In this document: positions 26,098 through 34,393 of the stretch, one piece after another
Layout: every line of letters begins with the position of its first letter
How positions within the stretch are numbered: the stretch's first letter is position 1
Origin: an uncultured Bacteroides sp.
GTDB taxonomy: Bacteria; Bacteroidota; Bacteroidia; Bacteroidales; Bacteroidaceae
Length of the DNA stretch: 64,000 nt
Reading direction: 5' to 3'
NCBI GenBank assembly: GCA_944320865.1
Contig: CALUJC010000017.1
Location: 1 to 64,000, forward strand
Translations under genes and position numbers: made by a program
Notes under the pieces: generated by a model
Seen by the model: only the letters and a program-made list of their open reading frames with translations
The model's database searches: none
Told to the model about the DNA's origin: nothing

Positions 26098-27303
26098 TTA
26101 CCCGCCAAACCTGTACCCCAATCCAAGCATCAGGTTGTTGGGGTCTTTGAAGTTGCTCAGCTGGTAGCCCACGTGGAGGAAGAGCCGGCGGGTGACGAAT
26201 GCCTTGAGGGCCAATATCTGGTAGAGCTTGCTTGTATCCTCACCCTTGTAAAGCACGTTGTGCCCCACGCCCAGGTTGACCGAGAAGATGGGCATGTTGA
26301 GCTCCGCACGCACGGACAAGCCTACGGCAAACTGCTCGCGGAAGGGTGGGCGGTAAAACTTGATGTCGTCGCCACCCGTAAGCGGCACTACATGGTCTTT
26401 CAGGTTGGCACTCTCGTCATACTGCGCGTCGAGCGACACACCTGCGCGGAAGTATTTATTCACCCGGTACATGGGGTTGAAGTTCAGTCCCGCCACGCCA
26501 AACGAACCGGGAATCAAGTCGCCATCGTCGGCCGACCACATGATGCCCCGCTTGCGCGTGGAGCCATAGAGCACCAGGTCGTAGCTGAAGCGCGAGCCCT
26601 CTATCCGCCGTCCGGAGGCAGGAGCGTCTTCAGCCTCTACCCCGCCGCCGAACGAGCGCACCACGCCCACCCGCGCGGCAATGGTGTTAACGCCCGCATT
26701 GGGGTAGTTGGTATTGCCGTTGGAGTAATGTGACAGGTCTACCCCGGCCACTACGCTCCACTCCCGGGCAAGCTGCCAGTTCACGAAGAAGCCCACGTTG
26801 AGGAAGGCATTGATGCGCGAGCCTACAATGTCGTTGTAGTAATTGGTTTCTTCATCGTACTTCTTCCAGCCGAAGGAAGCCCCAAAGTTCCACTCATAGT
26901 TCAGCGTTAGGTTGCGGGCAAGCCGCGCCAAGCGGGAGCCTTGGAACACGTACACCGACACGGGGTTGCCCAGCTCACGGCGGTTGCCAAACGTGTTGTA
27001 GCCCACCCCTATCCCCTGGTAGGCATACGGGTAAAGTTGCCCCCAGCGCGAGCTTGGCGCAAAGCGGAAGGCATACCTCAGGTGGGCAGACATAGCAGGA
27101 TTGACAGGCTCTCCGGCCTCATTCTCCCCACGGAAGAAGCCGTGTGTGGGAAATACATAACCCGGGCGCACATCAAGCCCCACCATGTGTACGGGCTTAT
27201 CGCCCTTCATGCTGTCGGGTTCAGAGGTAGAAGTTATGGATTGAGCCGCCAAGCCAAAAGGCAGGCAAAGGAGCATGGAAATCAATACTAAGATAACTCG
27301 CAT
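26098..27303 (-). CDS. PagL-like acyloxyacyl hydrolase (lipid A deacylase)
   Basis: A 401-residue outer membrane protein with a signal peptide (1-20, ending LAAQ) and a beta-barrel pattern ending in GLGYRFGG. The segment GVDLSHYSNGN with His192 and Ser194 matches the catalytic His-x-Ser of PagL, which removes the 3-position acyl chain from lipid A. It is longer than classical PagL, as usual for Bacteroidetes members annotated acyloxyacyl hydrolase. It is last in a possible operon after an acyl-CoA ligase and a lipoprotein. The substrate is inferred from the family only. Confidence 0.78.
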   Translation of the reverse strand: MRVILVLISMLLCLPFGLAAQSITSTSEPDSMKGDKPVHMVGLDVRPGYVFPTHGFFRGENEAGEPVNPAMSAHLRYAFRFAPSSRWGQLYPYAYQGIGVGYNTFGNRRELGNPVSVYVFQGSRLARLARNLTLNYEWNFGASFGWKKYDEETNYYNDIVGSRINAFLNVGFFVNWQLAREWSVVAGVDLSHYSNGNTNYPNAGVNTIAARVGVVRSFGGGVEAEDAPASGRRIEGSRFSYDLVLYGSTRKRGIMWSADDGDLIPGSFGVAGLNFNPMYRVNKYFRAGVSLDAQYDESANLKDHVVPLTGGDDIKFYRPPFREQFAVGLSVRAELNMPIFSVNLGVGHNVLYKGEDTSKLYQILALKAFVTRRLFLHVGYQLSNFKDPNNLMLGLGYRFGG

Positions 27304-27370
27304 ATGTTGAGAAAACTGTTACTTTAAATCTTAAATGGTAATTTACCCTTTCTTTGCGTAGAGGTGCAGT

Positions 27371-28336
27371 CTAATTCCATGGCACAATATAAATCTCATA
27401 AGCCTGAGGCTTATAGAGATCAAGTTCCCCCTTAAATTCCTGCTTCCTACCTGTGCGCGGGTGGCTGGCATACACCGTGAAGTCCACCCCGTAGAATTTG
27501 TACCACCAGTAGGAACGGATTTCACAGGGAGAATGGGCTGGAATGGTTACCTGTTCTTCCACCTCCAGCAAGGAGTCCGGCACAGGCAACTCATGCACAT
27601 CGGCATCCAGCGGCATCTTCCGGTCGGTCACGTACGGCCAGCCAAAATCATCCACATCCACCAAAGGCACTTCCGGTTTATTTCCCCCGAAGATGGCCAG
27701 CGGATTATCGTCATAAAAGGTGAACTGCACTTGATAAGATTGCCTTTCATAAGGAGTGATAACATAAGTTGCCGGCTCCTCTTTAGGATAGGGTACAATC
27801 AACTCACTCTTTGAATGCCACGGCACACTGTCCTGCCCCAACCAAGAGTTCAGCCTATAGACAATGCTGTCCAACTGGTATGCCTCCGAAGGCTCCACCT
27901 CCACGCGGATGTAGCGGCGGTCGTAGTCGTTGCCCACGTCGATAAAGCACTCGAAGGGTTGGCCGCTGGCATTCTCCGTGGAGGTGACGCGCAGCTTATC
28001 CCTCTTCACCCGTTCCACAGTAAGCATCACTACGGGGTGGTCGAGCACAAACTTTGTCCAGCCCGGCTCCACATACATAGGGTCACTGCCCAGCCACTGT
28101 CCGTCGGCATCATACACATCGCCCTTTATCACGTCGCCGTTCAGCGTGTACACGTCAAACACATCCCAGTTGTCCGTCTTGAAGTCGATGACACGTGCAT
28201 GCCCGTCGCTGGGCACGAGGACACTTTCGTCGGAAGGGGCGAAATCGTCGATGAACACCTCGCTGTTGCAAGACTGCAGCCCAGGCAAGGCAACCATTGC
28301 CGCCACGAGGGCGGACAGGAAATATCTATTCTTCAT
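27371..28336 (-). CDS. Hypothetical lipoprotein
   Basis: A 321-residue lipoprotein (lipobox LQSC, Cys23 counting from MKNRYF). The rest looks like all-beta sequence with several immunoglobulin-like strand patterns (VIDFKTDNWDVFDVYTLNG, YIRVEVEPSEAYQLDSIVYR, SYWWYKFYGVDFTVY). No domain was recognised. Its start overlaps the end of the acyl-CoA ligase gene (by 11 bases from MKNRYF, or 23 from the alternative MKRCMK at 28348), so it is translationally coupled to that gene. It is followed after 67 bases by the PagL-like gene. Confidence 0.8.
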   Translation of the reverse strand: MKNRYFLSALVAAMVALPGLQSCNSEVFIDDFAPSDESVLVPSDGHARVIDFKTDNWDVFDVYTLNGDVIKGDVYDADGQWLGSDPMYVEPGWTKFVLDHPVVMLTVERVKRDKLRVTSTENASGQPFECFIDVGNDYDRRYIRVEVEPSEAYQLDSIVYRLNSWLGQDSVPWHSKSELIVPYPKEEPATYVITPYERQSYQVQFTFYDDNPLAIFGGNKPEVPLVDVDDFGWPYVTDRKMPLDADVHELPVPDSLLEVEEQVTIPAHSPCEIRSYWWYKFYGVDFTVYASHPRTGRKQEFKGELDLYKPQAYEIYIVPWN

Positions 28337-30131
28337 ACATCTTTTCAATCAAGTCTTTATAATGTTCCGCCACCACGGCACGACGCAGCTTCAGCGTGTT
28401 GGTCAGCTCGCCGCGCTCCATGCTGAAGGGGGCGGGTAGCAGGGTGAAGCGTTTCACCTGCTCGTAGTGGGCAAAGGGCTGCTGTAGCGTGTCGATGCGC
28501 GCGCGGAACAAGGCCTCCACCTTGGGGTTTTGCAGCAGCTCCTCGCGCGAGTGCCACTCCAGCCCCTTCTCCTTGGCATACGCCTCCACCAGCGGATAAA
28601 CGGGCACAATCAGTGCAGAGACAAATTTGCGCTGGTCGGCAATGATGGCAATCTGGTCGATGTAGCGGTCTATGCCTATACGCGTCTCCAACGCCTGCGG
28701 GGAGATGTACTTGCCGTTCGACGTCTTGAACAAGTCCTTCAGCCGTTCCGTCAGGTAGAGGTCGTTGCCCTTGCGGTAGCCTGCATCGCCCGTGTGAAAC
28801 CAGCCCTCGGCATCGAAAGCCTTCGCGTTGGCCTCGGGACGCTTGTAGTAGCCCGCCGTGATGGTCTTGCCGCGCAGCAATATCTCGCTATTCTCCCCTA
28901 TCTTTACCTCCAGGCCCGGAATGATGGTGCCCACCGAGCCTATCTCGTAGTGCGTCAGCCCGAAGCACGACACGGTGGCGGTAGACTCCGTCAGCCCGTA
29001 GCCCACCAGCAGGTTGATGCCCACGGAGTGGGCAAAGGTGCATATTTCATCGGACACGGTGGCGCCTGCCGTGGGGAAGAACGTGCCGTTTTCTATGCCG
29101 ATTATCTTCTTCAGCAAGTGGTACACCGTCTTTTCGTAGAACAGGTACTTCATGTGCAGCCCGAAGGGGGGCGTCTTGCCCACGCGCACATAGTCTATGT
29201 TGTGCGCGCGGCCCACACGGATGGCATCTTCTATGAGCCGGCGGCGCAGGCCCGACTCCTGCTCGATGCGCTCTTGCACGCCCGCATACACCTTCTCCCA
29301 AAAGCGGGGCACGCTGCACATGGCTGTGGGGCGCACCTCCTTTATCGTCATCTGGATGTCCTGCGGATGCAGGTTGACGCACACCTGGATGCCGCGGTGC
29401 AGGCAAAAGAACGTCCACGCCCTCTCGAAGATGTGCGTCAGGGGCAGGAAGTTCATCGACACGTCGCTGTCGGTGAGCGAGGTGAAGATGATGTCGTGGG
29501 CACGAAAGGCTTCCATGTAGTTGGAGTGGTGCAGCATCACGCCCTTGGGCTCGCCCGTGGTGCCCGAGGTGTAGAGTATGTTGGCCAAGTCCTCCTCCGT
29601 GGCGCGGGCCGTGCGCTCCTCCACCGCGGTGTCCAGTCCCTGCGCGTCGCCCATGGCCAAGAACTCGTGGAAGTAGAGCGAGGTGACGTCGCGCGCATCG
29701 CGCTGCACCCGGGGGTCGAATATTATCAGCCGCTGCAAGTGGTGGCAGAAGCCGAAGGCGTGGAAAGCCGTGTCATACTGGTATTGCTCGCCCACAAAGA
29801 GGTATCGTATCTGCGCGTCGTTCACAATGTACTGCACCTGCGCCGACGAGCTGGTGGCATAGAGCGGAATGGTCACCGCCCGGTTGGCAAAGGCCCCGAA
29901 GTCGGTGTACAGGCATTCGGGCTTGTTTTGCGAGAATACGCCCACATTCTCCTGCTCCGCCACCCCCAACGCCACCAGGGCACGCGCCACGCGGCGCACT
30001 GTAGCCGAAAACTCACGCCACGTCACCGGCATCCACTGCGCAGTGTCGTAATCACGGTACTTCAGGGCAATCTTCTCGCCATACTTCTCCGCCTGCCGGT
30101 GCACCAGGACGGACAAATGATGATAAGTCAT
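28326..30131 (-). CDS. Long-chain fatty acid-CoA ligase (AMP-forming)
   Basis: A 601-residue ANL-superfamily enzyme of the FadD/long-chain type, which activates fatty acids through acyl-AMP to acyl-CoA. The P-loop YTSGTTGEPKG is at 187-197. Further motifs are LPLTHIFERAW, VGYGLTESTATVSC (about 382-395), the hinge-region GWFHTGDAGYRKGNDLYLTERLKD and the conserved NGKYISPQALE. No transmembrane segment was seen. Coupling to a lipoprotein and a lipid A deacylase gene suggests a link to envelope lipid turnover, such as reuse of released acyl chains. Confidence 0.88.
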   Translation of the reverse strand: MTYHHLSVLVHRQAEKYGEKIALKYRDYDTAQWMPVTWREFSATVRRVARALVALGVAEQENVGVFSQNKPECLYTDFGAFANRAVTIPLYATSSSAQVQYIVNDAQIRYLFVGEQYQYDTAFHAFGFCHHLQRLIIFDPRVQRDARDVTSLYFHEFLAMGDAQGLDTAVEERTARATEEDLANILYTSGTTGEPKGVMLHHSNYMEAFRAHDIIFTSLTDSDVSMNFLPLTHIFERAWTFFCLHRGIQVCVNLHPQDIQMTIKEVRPTAMCSVPRFWEKVYAGVQERIEQESGLRRRLIEDAIRVGRAHNIDYVRVGKTPPFGLHMKYLFYEKTVYHLLKKIIGIENGTFFPTAGATVSDEICTFAHSVGINLLVGYGLTESTATVSCFGLTHYEIGSVGTIIPGLEVKIGENSEILLRGKTITAGYYKRPEANAKAFDAEGWFHTGDAGYRKGNDLYLTERLKDLFKTSNGKYISPQALETRIGIDRYIDQIAIIADQRKFVSALIVPVYPLVEAYAKEKGLEWHSREELLQNPKVEALFRARIDTLQQPFAHYEQVKRFTLLPAPFSMERGELTNTLKLRRAVVAEHYKDLIEKMYEE

Positions 30132-30157
30132 AAGCGGTAGCGTTGGTAAATACAGGA

Positions 30158-30165
30158 CAAAGATA
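30158..30165 (-). promoter_or_regulatory. Acyl-CoA ligase promoter -7 element
   Basis: Minus strand TATCTTTG fits the consensus 27 bases before the ligase start. No -33 match was found. Confidence 0.55.
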
Positions 30166-30244
30166 GGCGTTTATTTTGAAGTCCCTGTGAAGTTTGCATG
30201 AAAAGTGCCAAAGAAAGGCTGAAAGGACAGATGCAGAGGACTTA

Positions 30245-30417
30245 GAGCCTGTTTAAATTTTCCTCTTAAAGTTTTTTATTCAGCCCCTTTTGAGCCTCTT
30301 TCCGGTCTCTTTTCCTGTTGTTATTCGTCACGTAGCCCGCTACGCTCCTCACGACAACAGAAAAATATCCTCGGAAACAGCCCTCAAAATAAGGCTGAGC
30401 AAAATTTAAACAGGCTC
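30245..30417 (-). mobile_element. 173-bp MITE-like element, copy B
   Basis: Same length and about 96% identity by eye to copy A, in the opposite orientation. Terminal repeats are GAGCCTGTTTAAATTTT. The flanking duplication is TTA at 30242-30244 and 30418-30420 (TAA in element orientation). The right duplication is the stop codon of the PIN toxin gene. Confidence 0.85.
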
Positions 30418-30825
30418 TTAAAAGCGCAAATACTCCTCAGGAGTATAAACAGGTAGCAATGAAGGGCGAAAATCTTTCTTATTACGGGTGATGATTACCG
30501 TGGCACCGGCCTTCAGTGCCGAATGGTACTGAAGCGCGTCTTCAAAATCAGAAAAAACAGAATGCAGGGATTGGGTCACTTCTTCCGCCCCGACATTGGT
30601 CACTGTGCATAACGGAGTAAATTTCTTCATCTTTCCCATGACAAGTTCCCGTGGGTTGTAACGCACCAGGATATAGCTTGCCGTAGCATATGCAAGAGAG
30701 GACACCATCAGTTCTATTTCGCCCCGGTCAGCCTGGCTCACGATACGTGCAGCAGCGGCATAAAAGGGTTCCCTCTCACCCAGGAAATCAATCAGGACAT
30801 TGGTATCAATGAAAACCTTTCTCAT
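30418..30825 (-). CDS. PIN domain toxin (VapC-like)
   Basis: A 135-residue PIN-domain protein, probably a metal-dependent ribonuclease toxin. The acidic set is visible: Asp7 in FIDTNVLIDFL, an acidic residue in FSDFEDALQYHSAL (Glu95/Asp96) and Asp118 in TRNKKDFR. The gene starts four bases inside the upstream antitoxin gene (ATGA overlap) and its TAA stop is part of the MITE target duplication. It belongs to the Bacteroides PIN/antitoxin pairs rather than to a well-studied VapC. Confidence 0.85.
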   Translation of the reverse strand: MRKVFIDTNVLIDFLGEREPFYAAAARIVSQADRGEIELMVSSLAYATASYILVRYNPRELVMGKMKKFTPLCTVTNVGAEEVTQSLHSVFSDFEDALQYHSALKAGATVIITRNKKDFRPSLLPVYTPEEYLRF

Positions 30826-31073
30826 GAATATTTTTCATTAATATGTTCTTCACGCAGAGTCTTTATGTCCAGGTCGGCAGGCAACTTCATGCCCACCTTC
30901 ATGCTGTCCACATACGGGGTTATTCCGTCTTCCGACGACACGTTGCTGTTTTGCTGCAAAATATTTTTCACGGCAGCGACCAACTTTTCCAATAATCCCG
31001 TATCGCGGTCGTCTATACCACTGATAGTAGACAAGAGAGATTGTTTGATACTTATAGCTTCCATACTTTGCAT
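30822..31073 (-). CDS. Antitoxin-like partner of the PIN toxin
   Basis: An 83-residue protein (start MQSMEAISIKQ; a second ATG is at 31064) with a helical N-terminal half (LLSTISGIDDRDTGLLEKLVAAVKNIL) and a flexible acidic C-terminus (LPADLDIKTLREEHINEKYS). Size, position before the PIN gene and the four-base overlap make it the likely antitoxin. No standard DNA-binding fold is obvious. The longer frame to 31268 runs through the promoter and is not used. Confidence 0.75.
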   Translation of the reverse strand: MQSMEAISIKQSLLSTISGIDDRDTGLLEKLVAAVKNILQQNSNVSSEDGITPYVDSMKVGMKLPADLDIKTLREEHINEKYS

Positions 31074-31089
31074 TGATTGTTTAGCTTTG

Positions 31090-31097
31090 CAAAGATA
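31090..31097 (-). promoter_or_regulatory. PIN antitoxin promoter -7 element
   Basis: Minus strand TATCTTTG, 17 bases upstream of the ATG at 31073. It excludes the longer reading frame. Confidence 0.6.
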
Positions 31098-31324
31098 CAT
31101 TTTTCCGTTTAATATCCTGCACAAATCTTTCAAAGAGTGCTCCGCGTCATTCCATTTTATTCGCGCCATTTTCCCTTGCATTTCCCCACACCCATCCCCA
31201 ACCCTGCCAATTTCACATCGCCACCCCAGAAAAGTAGAATGAATCAATATTTTATTGTAAGTTTGCACAAAGAAAAGGGAACATCTTTGGTTCTTCCCCC
31301 TACATTGGCCTTACCTCCGACCTG

Positions 31325-31407
31325 CTTTGTCCGGCATTTTTTCGGTCTATAGGGCCGAAGCCGGACCGAACCAGTACCGAATGAGGTACGAATGGGGTAC
31401 GACTGAG
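31325..31407 (+). repeat. Dispersed GTACGA-rich repeat, copy 2
   Basis: CTTTGTCCGGCATTTTTTCG, CTATAGGGCCGAAGCC, GACCGAACCAGTACCGAATG, then two GGTACGA units. It lies between the divergent PIN antitoxin and M20 genes. The remaining part of the 380-base gap (31098-31324) shows nothing but the antitoxin upstream region. Confidence 0.8.
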
Positions 31408-31453
31408 ACAGGAAGCGGGCAGGACGAGGATTTATAACAAATATTTACCGATT

Positions 31454-32527
31454 ATGACATACGACCTGACTACGATGACCGACGAAGCTGTCGGCCTGCT
31501 GAAGACACTGATAGCCATCCCCTCCGTGAGCCGCGAGGAGACGCAGGCGGCCGACTGCCTGCAACAATACATCGAACTGCAAGGCATGGAGACGGGGCGC
31601 AAGGGCAACAACGTGTGGTGCCTGAGCCCGGCATTCGACCTGAAGCGGCCTACCCTGCTGCTCAACTCGCACATCGACACCGTGAAGCCAGTGGCCGGCT
31701 GGCGGAAGCCCCCCTTCGCGCCCACCGAGAGCAACGGCCGCATCTACGGGCTGGGCAGCAACGACGCGGGCGCCAGCGTGGTGAGCCTGCTGCAGGTGTT
31801 CCTGGCCCTGTGCCGCACGGCGCAGCCCTACAACCTGGTGTACCTGGCCTCGTGCGAGGAAGAGGTGTCCGGCGCGGGCGGCATAGAGAGCGCGCTGCCC
31901 CTGCTGCCCCCCATCAGTTTTGCCCTGGTGGGCGAGCCCACCGAGATGCAGCCCGCCATTGCCGAAAAGGGACTGATGGTGCTGGACGTCACGGCTACCG
32001 GCCGCTCGGGGCATGCGGCGAGGGACGAGGGCGACAACGCCATCTACAAGGTGCTGGACGACGTGGCCTGGTTTCGCGATTACCGTTTCCCCCGCGTGTC
32101 GCCCCTGCTGGGACCGGTGAAGATGAGCGTGACCCAGGTGAATGCCGGCACGCAGCACAACGTCATCCCCGACCGCTGCACCTTTGTGGTGGACATCCGC
32201 AGCAACGAGTGCTACACCAACGAGGAGCTGTTTACCGAAATCTGCCGGCACCTGCACTGCGAAGCCAAGGCACGCTCCTTCCGCCTGGGTTCTTCGCATG
32301 CGCCCGAGGAGCATCCGCTGGTGCAACGGGCCATCAAGCTGGGACGCGTGCCCTTCGGCTCGCCCACCCTGTCCGACCAGGCACTGATGCCTTTCCCCTC
32401 ACTGAAGATGGGGCCGGGCAAGAGCAGCCGCTCGCACACGGCGGACGAGTTTATCTTCATCAAGGAGATTGAGGAAGCCATCGGTTTGTACCTCCGGCTG
32501 CTGGACGGAGCCAGGATTACCGGCTGA
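31454..32527 (+). CDS. M20 family peptidase, ArgE/DapE-type deacylase
   Basis: A 357-residue zinc-dependent amidohydrolase of the M20 family. Metal ligands and catalytic residues are in place: His73 and Asp75 in NSHIDTV, Asp104 in GSNDAG, the CEEE acid pair at 134-137, and a late His in SSRSHTADEF. Similar Bacteroides enzymes remove the N-acyl group from acyl-ornithine or acyl-citrulline in arginine synthesis; DapE-type activity cannot be excluded. No arginine genes are adjacent. Its last 11 bases overlap the convergent EnvC-like gene. Confidence 0.85.
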   Translation: MTYDLTTMTDEAVGLLKTLIAIPSVSREETQAADCLQQYIELQGMETGRKGNNVWCLSPAFDLKRPTLLLNSHIDTVKPVAGWRKPPFAPTESNGRIYGLGSNDAGASVVSLLQVFLALCRTAQPYNLVYLASCEEEVSGAGGIESALPLLPPISFALVGEPTEMQPAIAEKGLMVLDVTATGRSGHAARDEGDNAIYKVLDDVAWFRDYRFPRVSPLLGPVKMSVTQVNAGTQHNVIPDRCTFVVDIRSNECYTNEELFTEICRHLHCEAKARSFRLGSSHAPEEHPLVQRAIKLGRVPFGSPTLSDQALMPFPSLKMGPGKSSRSHTADEFIFIKEIEEAIGLYLRLLDGARITG

Positions 32528-33806
32528 GCCAGGGTTCGGGGTTGAGCTTCTGCTTCTCCTTGCGCAGCTGGAAGTGGAGCACGGTGCGCCCGCCGTCGGC
32601 AGGATTGGAGAAGACGGTGCCCAAGGGCTGGCGGGTGGTGACGGCATCGCCCGTCTTGACGGACGCGGATGACAAGTTGCAGTAGACGGAGATGTAGGCG
32701 CCATGGCGCACCAGGATGTTGAACAGCCCGTTGAGCTGGAACACGGCGGCCACCTTGCCGCCAAAAATGGCACGCGCCTGCGCGCCGGGCTGGCCTTGGA
32801 TGTCGATACCCTTGTTGTCGAGCTTGACGTTGCGCAGCCCCTCTACGGTATATTGCCCGAAGTGGCTGGTGATGAGGTAAGGGCCGGTGATGGGCACGGG
32901 CAGCTTGCCCCGGTTTTCGGCAAAGGTGCCGGAGAGGGCACGGTCGGCTTTATCCATGGTGTAGGTTTTTACGGGGGCGGGCTTTTCCGCTTTTCCGGCC
33001 GGAGTGGTTTCCGTGGCCTGCTTTTTGCGGGCAGCGGCTTCGCGACGGGCCTCTTCTTCGGCACGCTTGCGGGCCTTCTCTATCTCCTCGGCAATGAGGC
33101 GGTCTATGCGGTCATTCAGCTGATTGGCTTCGCGGCGCTTCTTGGCCAGTTCGTTTTGCAGGCTGCGCTGCTGGCGGCGCAGGTTGTTCACCAGGTTGCG
33201 CTGCTGCTTCTCCTGGGCTTCGAGCTTGGCCTTCTCACCCTCGCGCTCCTGCAACAGCTTTGCCTTGGCATCCCTTACTTGCTGCAGTTCCTCCCGCTTG
33301 TCGGCCAGCAGTTGCTGCTGCTTCAGTATCTCCTCGCCTTGCAGGCGCTGGTAGGTGGCATATTCGCGCACGTAGCGCAGGCGGCGGTAGGTTTGCGCCA
33401 GGGTTTTGGCCGAGAAGATGAACAGCAGTTTCTCTTCGATGGACATGTTCTTGTAGAGGTAGCGTACGGAGGCGGCATACTGCTCGCGCCTGGCTTGCAG
33501 GTCTTGCTGCAGCTTGGCGGTCTGGCGCTGCAGGGAGGCCATTTCACGGTCTATCGCCTCCATATCGCCGTTGATGGTGAGGATGTAGCGGCGACGCTCC
33601 TCTATCTGTCCGGTCAGGGCAGCAAGGCCCGATAGCTGGCTGCCTACGTTCTTCTTTGTGGTCTGCAACAGGGTTTCCGACTCGGCAATCTGCTTCTGCA
33701 AGGTGCTGCGCTTGCTTTCCAACTCTTTTATCAGCCGGTTGGACTGTGCGGCGGCGGGCAGCAGCAGGCAGAGGCAGCCTATGCAGGCACAAAGCAGACG
33801 TTTCAT
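32517..33806 (-). CDS. EnvC-like murein hydrolase activator
   Basis: A 429-residue exported protein: signal peptide (1-21), a long coiled coil from about 22 to 275 (many Glu/Lys/Gln/Arg heptads), a Lys/Pro/Thr linker and a C-terminal LytM/M23 domain from about 320. The zinc site is degenerate: the usual HxxxD reads NKGID, and the usual HxH reads VLH in TVLHFQL. EnvC of E. coli is likewise inactive and activates amidases at the division site, so that role is inferred. It ends the dut-TPR-DUF4292 operon, with a four-base overlap to DUF4292. The frame is open further upstream, but 33806 starts the signal peptide. Confidence 0.87.
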   Translation of the reverse strand: MKRLLCACIGCLCLLLPAAAQSNRLIKELESKRSTLQKQIAESETLLQTTKKNVGSQLSGLAALTGQIEERRRYILTINGDMEAIDREMASLQRQTAKLQQDLQARREQYAASVRYLYKNMSIEEKLLFIFSAKTLAQTYRRLRYVREYATYQRLQGEEILKQQQLLADKREELQQVRDAKAKLLQEREGEKAKLEAQEKQQRNLVNNLRRQQRSLQNELAKKRREANQLNDRIDRLIAEEIEKARKRAEEEARREAAARKKQATETTPAGKAEKPAPVKTYTMDKADRALSGTFAENRGKLPVPITGPYLITSHFGQYTVEGLRNVKLDNKGIDIQGQPGAQARAIFGGKVAAVFQLNGLFNILVRHGAYISVYCNLSSASVKTGDAVTTRQPLGTVFSNPADGGRTVLHFQLRKEKQKLNPEPWLSR

Positions 33807-34393
33807 AGGCTCATCAGCATTTCCAGCAATTCGTAGAGTTGCACCTGCTCGTACTTGGCAGAGAGGCGGGTGGGCGTAAGGGTCAGGGACTTGTCGGAAA
33901 AGTCGGAGAAGGTGAGCTTGGCTTTCTCCAGGGAGTGGATGCCCAAGTCTTTGGCCGACAGCACGGCCGTGCCTTCCTTGGCTGCCTTGTAGAGTAGTTT
34001 CTCCAGGCGAGCATAGGTGGCCTTGCGGGGCAGCAGGTCTTTCAGTTCCTCGCGGGCGACGCGGACGTAGCGCTTGCCCATGCGGTCTACCAGCAGGGCC
34101 TCGTCGGGGGTGACTTCCACGCGCGCCACCTCCGTGCGCAGGATGGGCATCAGGAAGGAGAGCTGCATGCGCTCGCCCTTCACCAGCTTCAAGGTGCCGT
34201 TTACGGTGAGCACGGCATTCTTGCTGGGCACCGTGAGCTGCACCTTGGCGGAGAGGCAGCCGGTGTCTTCCGAAATGGGCCCTACGGCGCGCCTGGCCGT
34301 CTTGCACCCGGCCAGGCACACGGCCATGAGCAGCACGAGGGAGAGGAGGCGGAGGGATGTCCGCACGGCGGTATTATTCTGTAGTGGTTTCAT
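33803..34393 (-). CDS. DUF4292 lipoprotein
   Basis: A 196-residue lipoprotein (lipobox LAGC, Cys30) of the DUF4292 type: CLSAKVQLTVPSKNAVLTVNG, LSFLMPILRTEVARVEVTPDE and LLVDRMGKRYV resemble the LolA/LolB-like fold in outline. It may bind lipid or lipoprotein, which is inference. It overlaps the TPR gene by 20 bases upstream and the EnvC-like gene by four bases downstream, a gene order often seen in Bacteroides. Confidence 0.82.
   Translation of the reverse strand: MKPLQNNTAVRTSLRLLSLVLLMAVCLAGCKTARRAVGPISEDTGCLSAKVQLTVPSKNAVLTVNGTLKLVKGERMQLSFLMPILRTEVARVEVTPDEALLVDRMGKRYVRVAREELKDLLPRKATYARLEKLLYKAAKEGTAVLSAKDLGIHSLEKAKLTFSDFSDKSLTLTPTRLSAKYEQVQLYELLEMLMSL

Noticed and set aside
28530-30140. 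A 536-codon open frame antisense to the acyl-CoA ligase
   Set aside because: The ligase carries intact ANL motifs; the mirrored frame is His/Val-rich and domainless.
32517-34319. One 600-codon frame spanning the EnvC-like gene and most of DUF4292
   Set aside because: The true EnvC-like start at 33806 has a signal peptide and overlaps DUF4292 by four bases in another frame. The N-terminal 171 residues of the long frame are a shadow.
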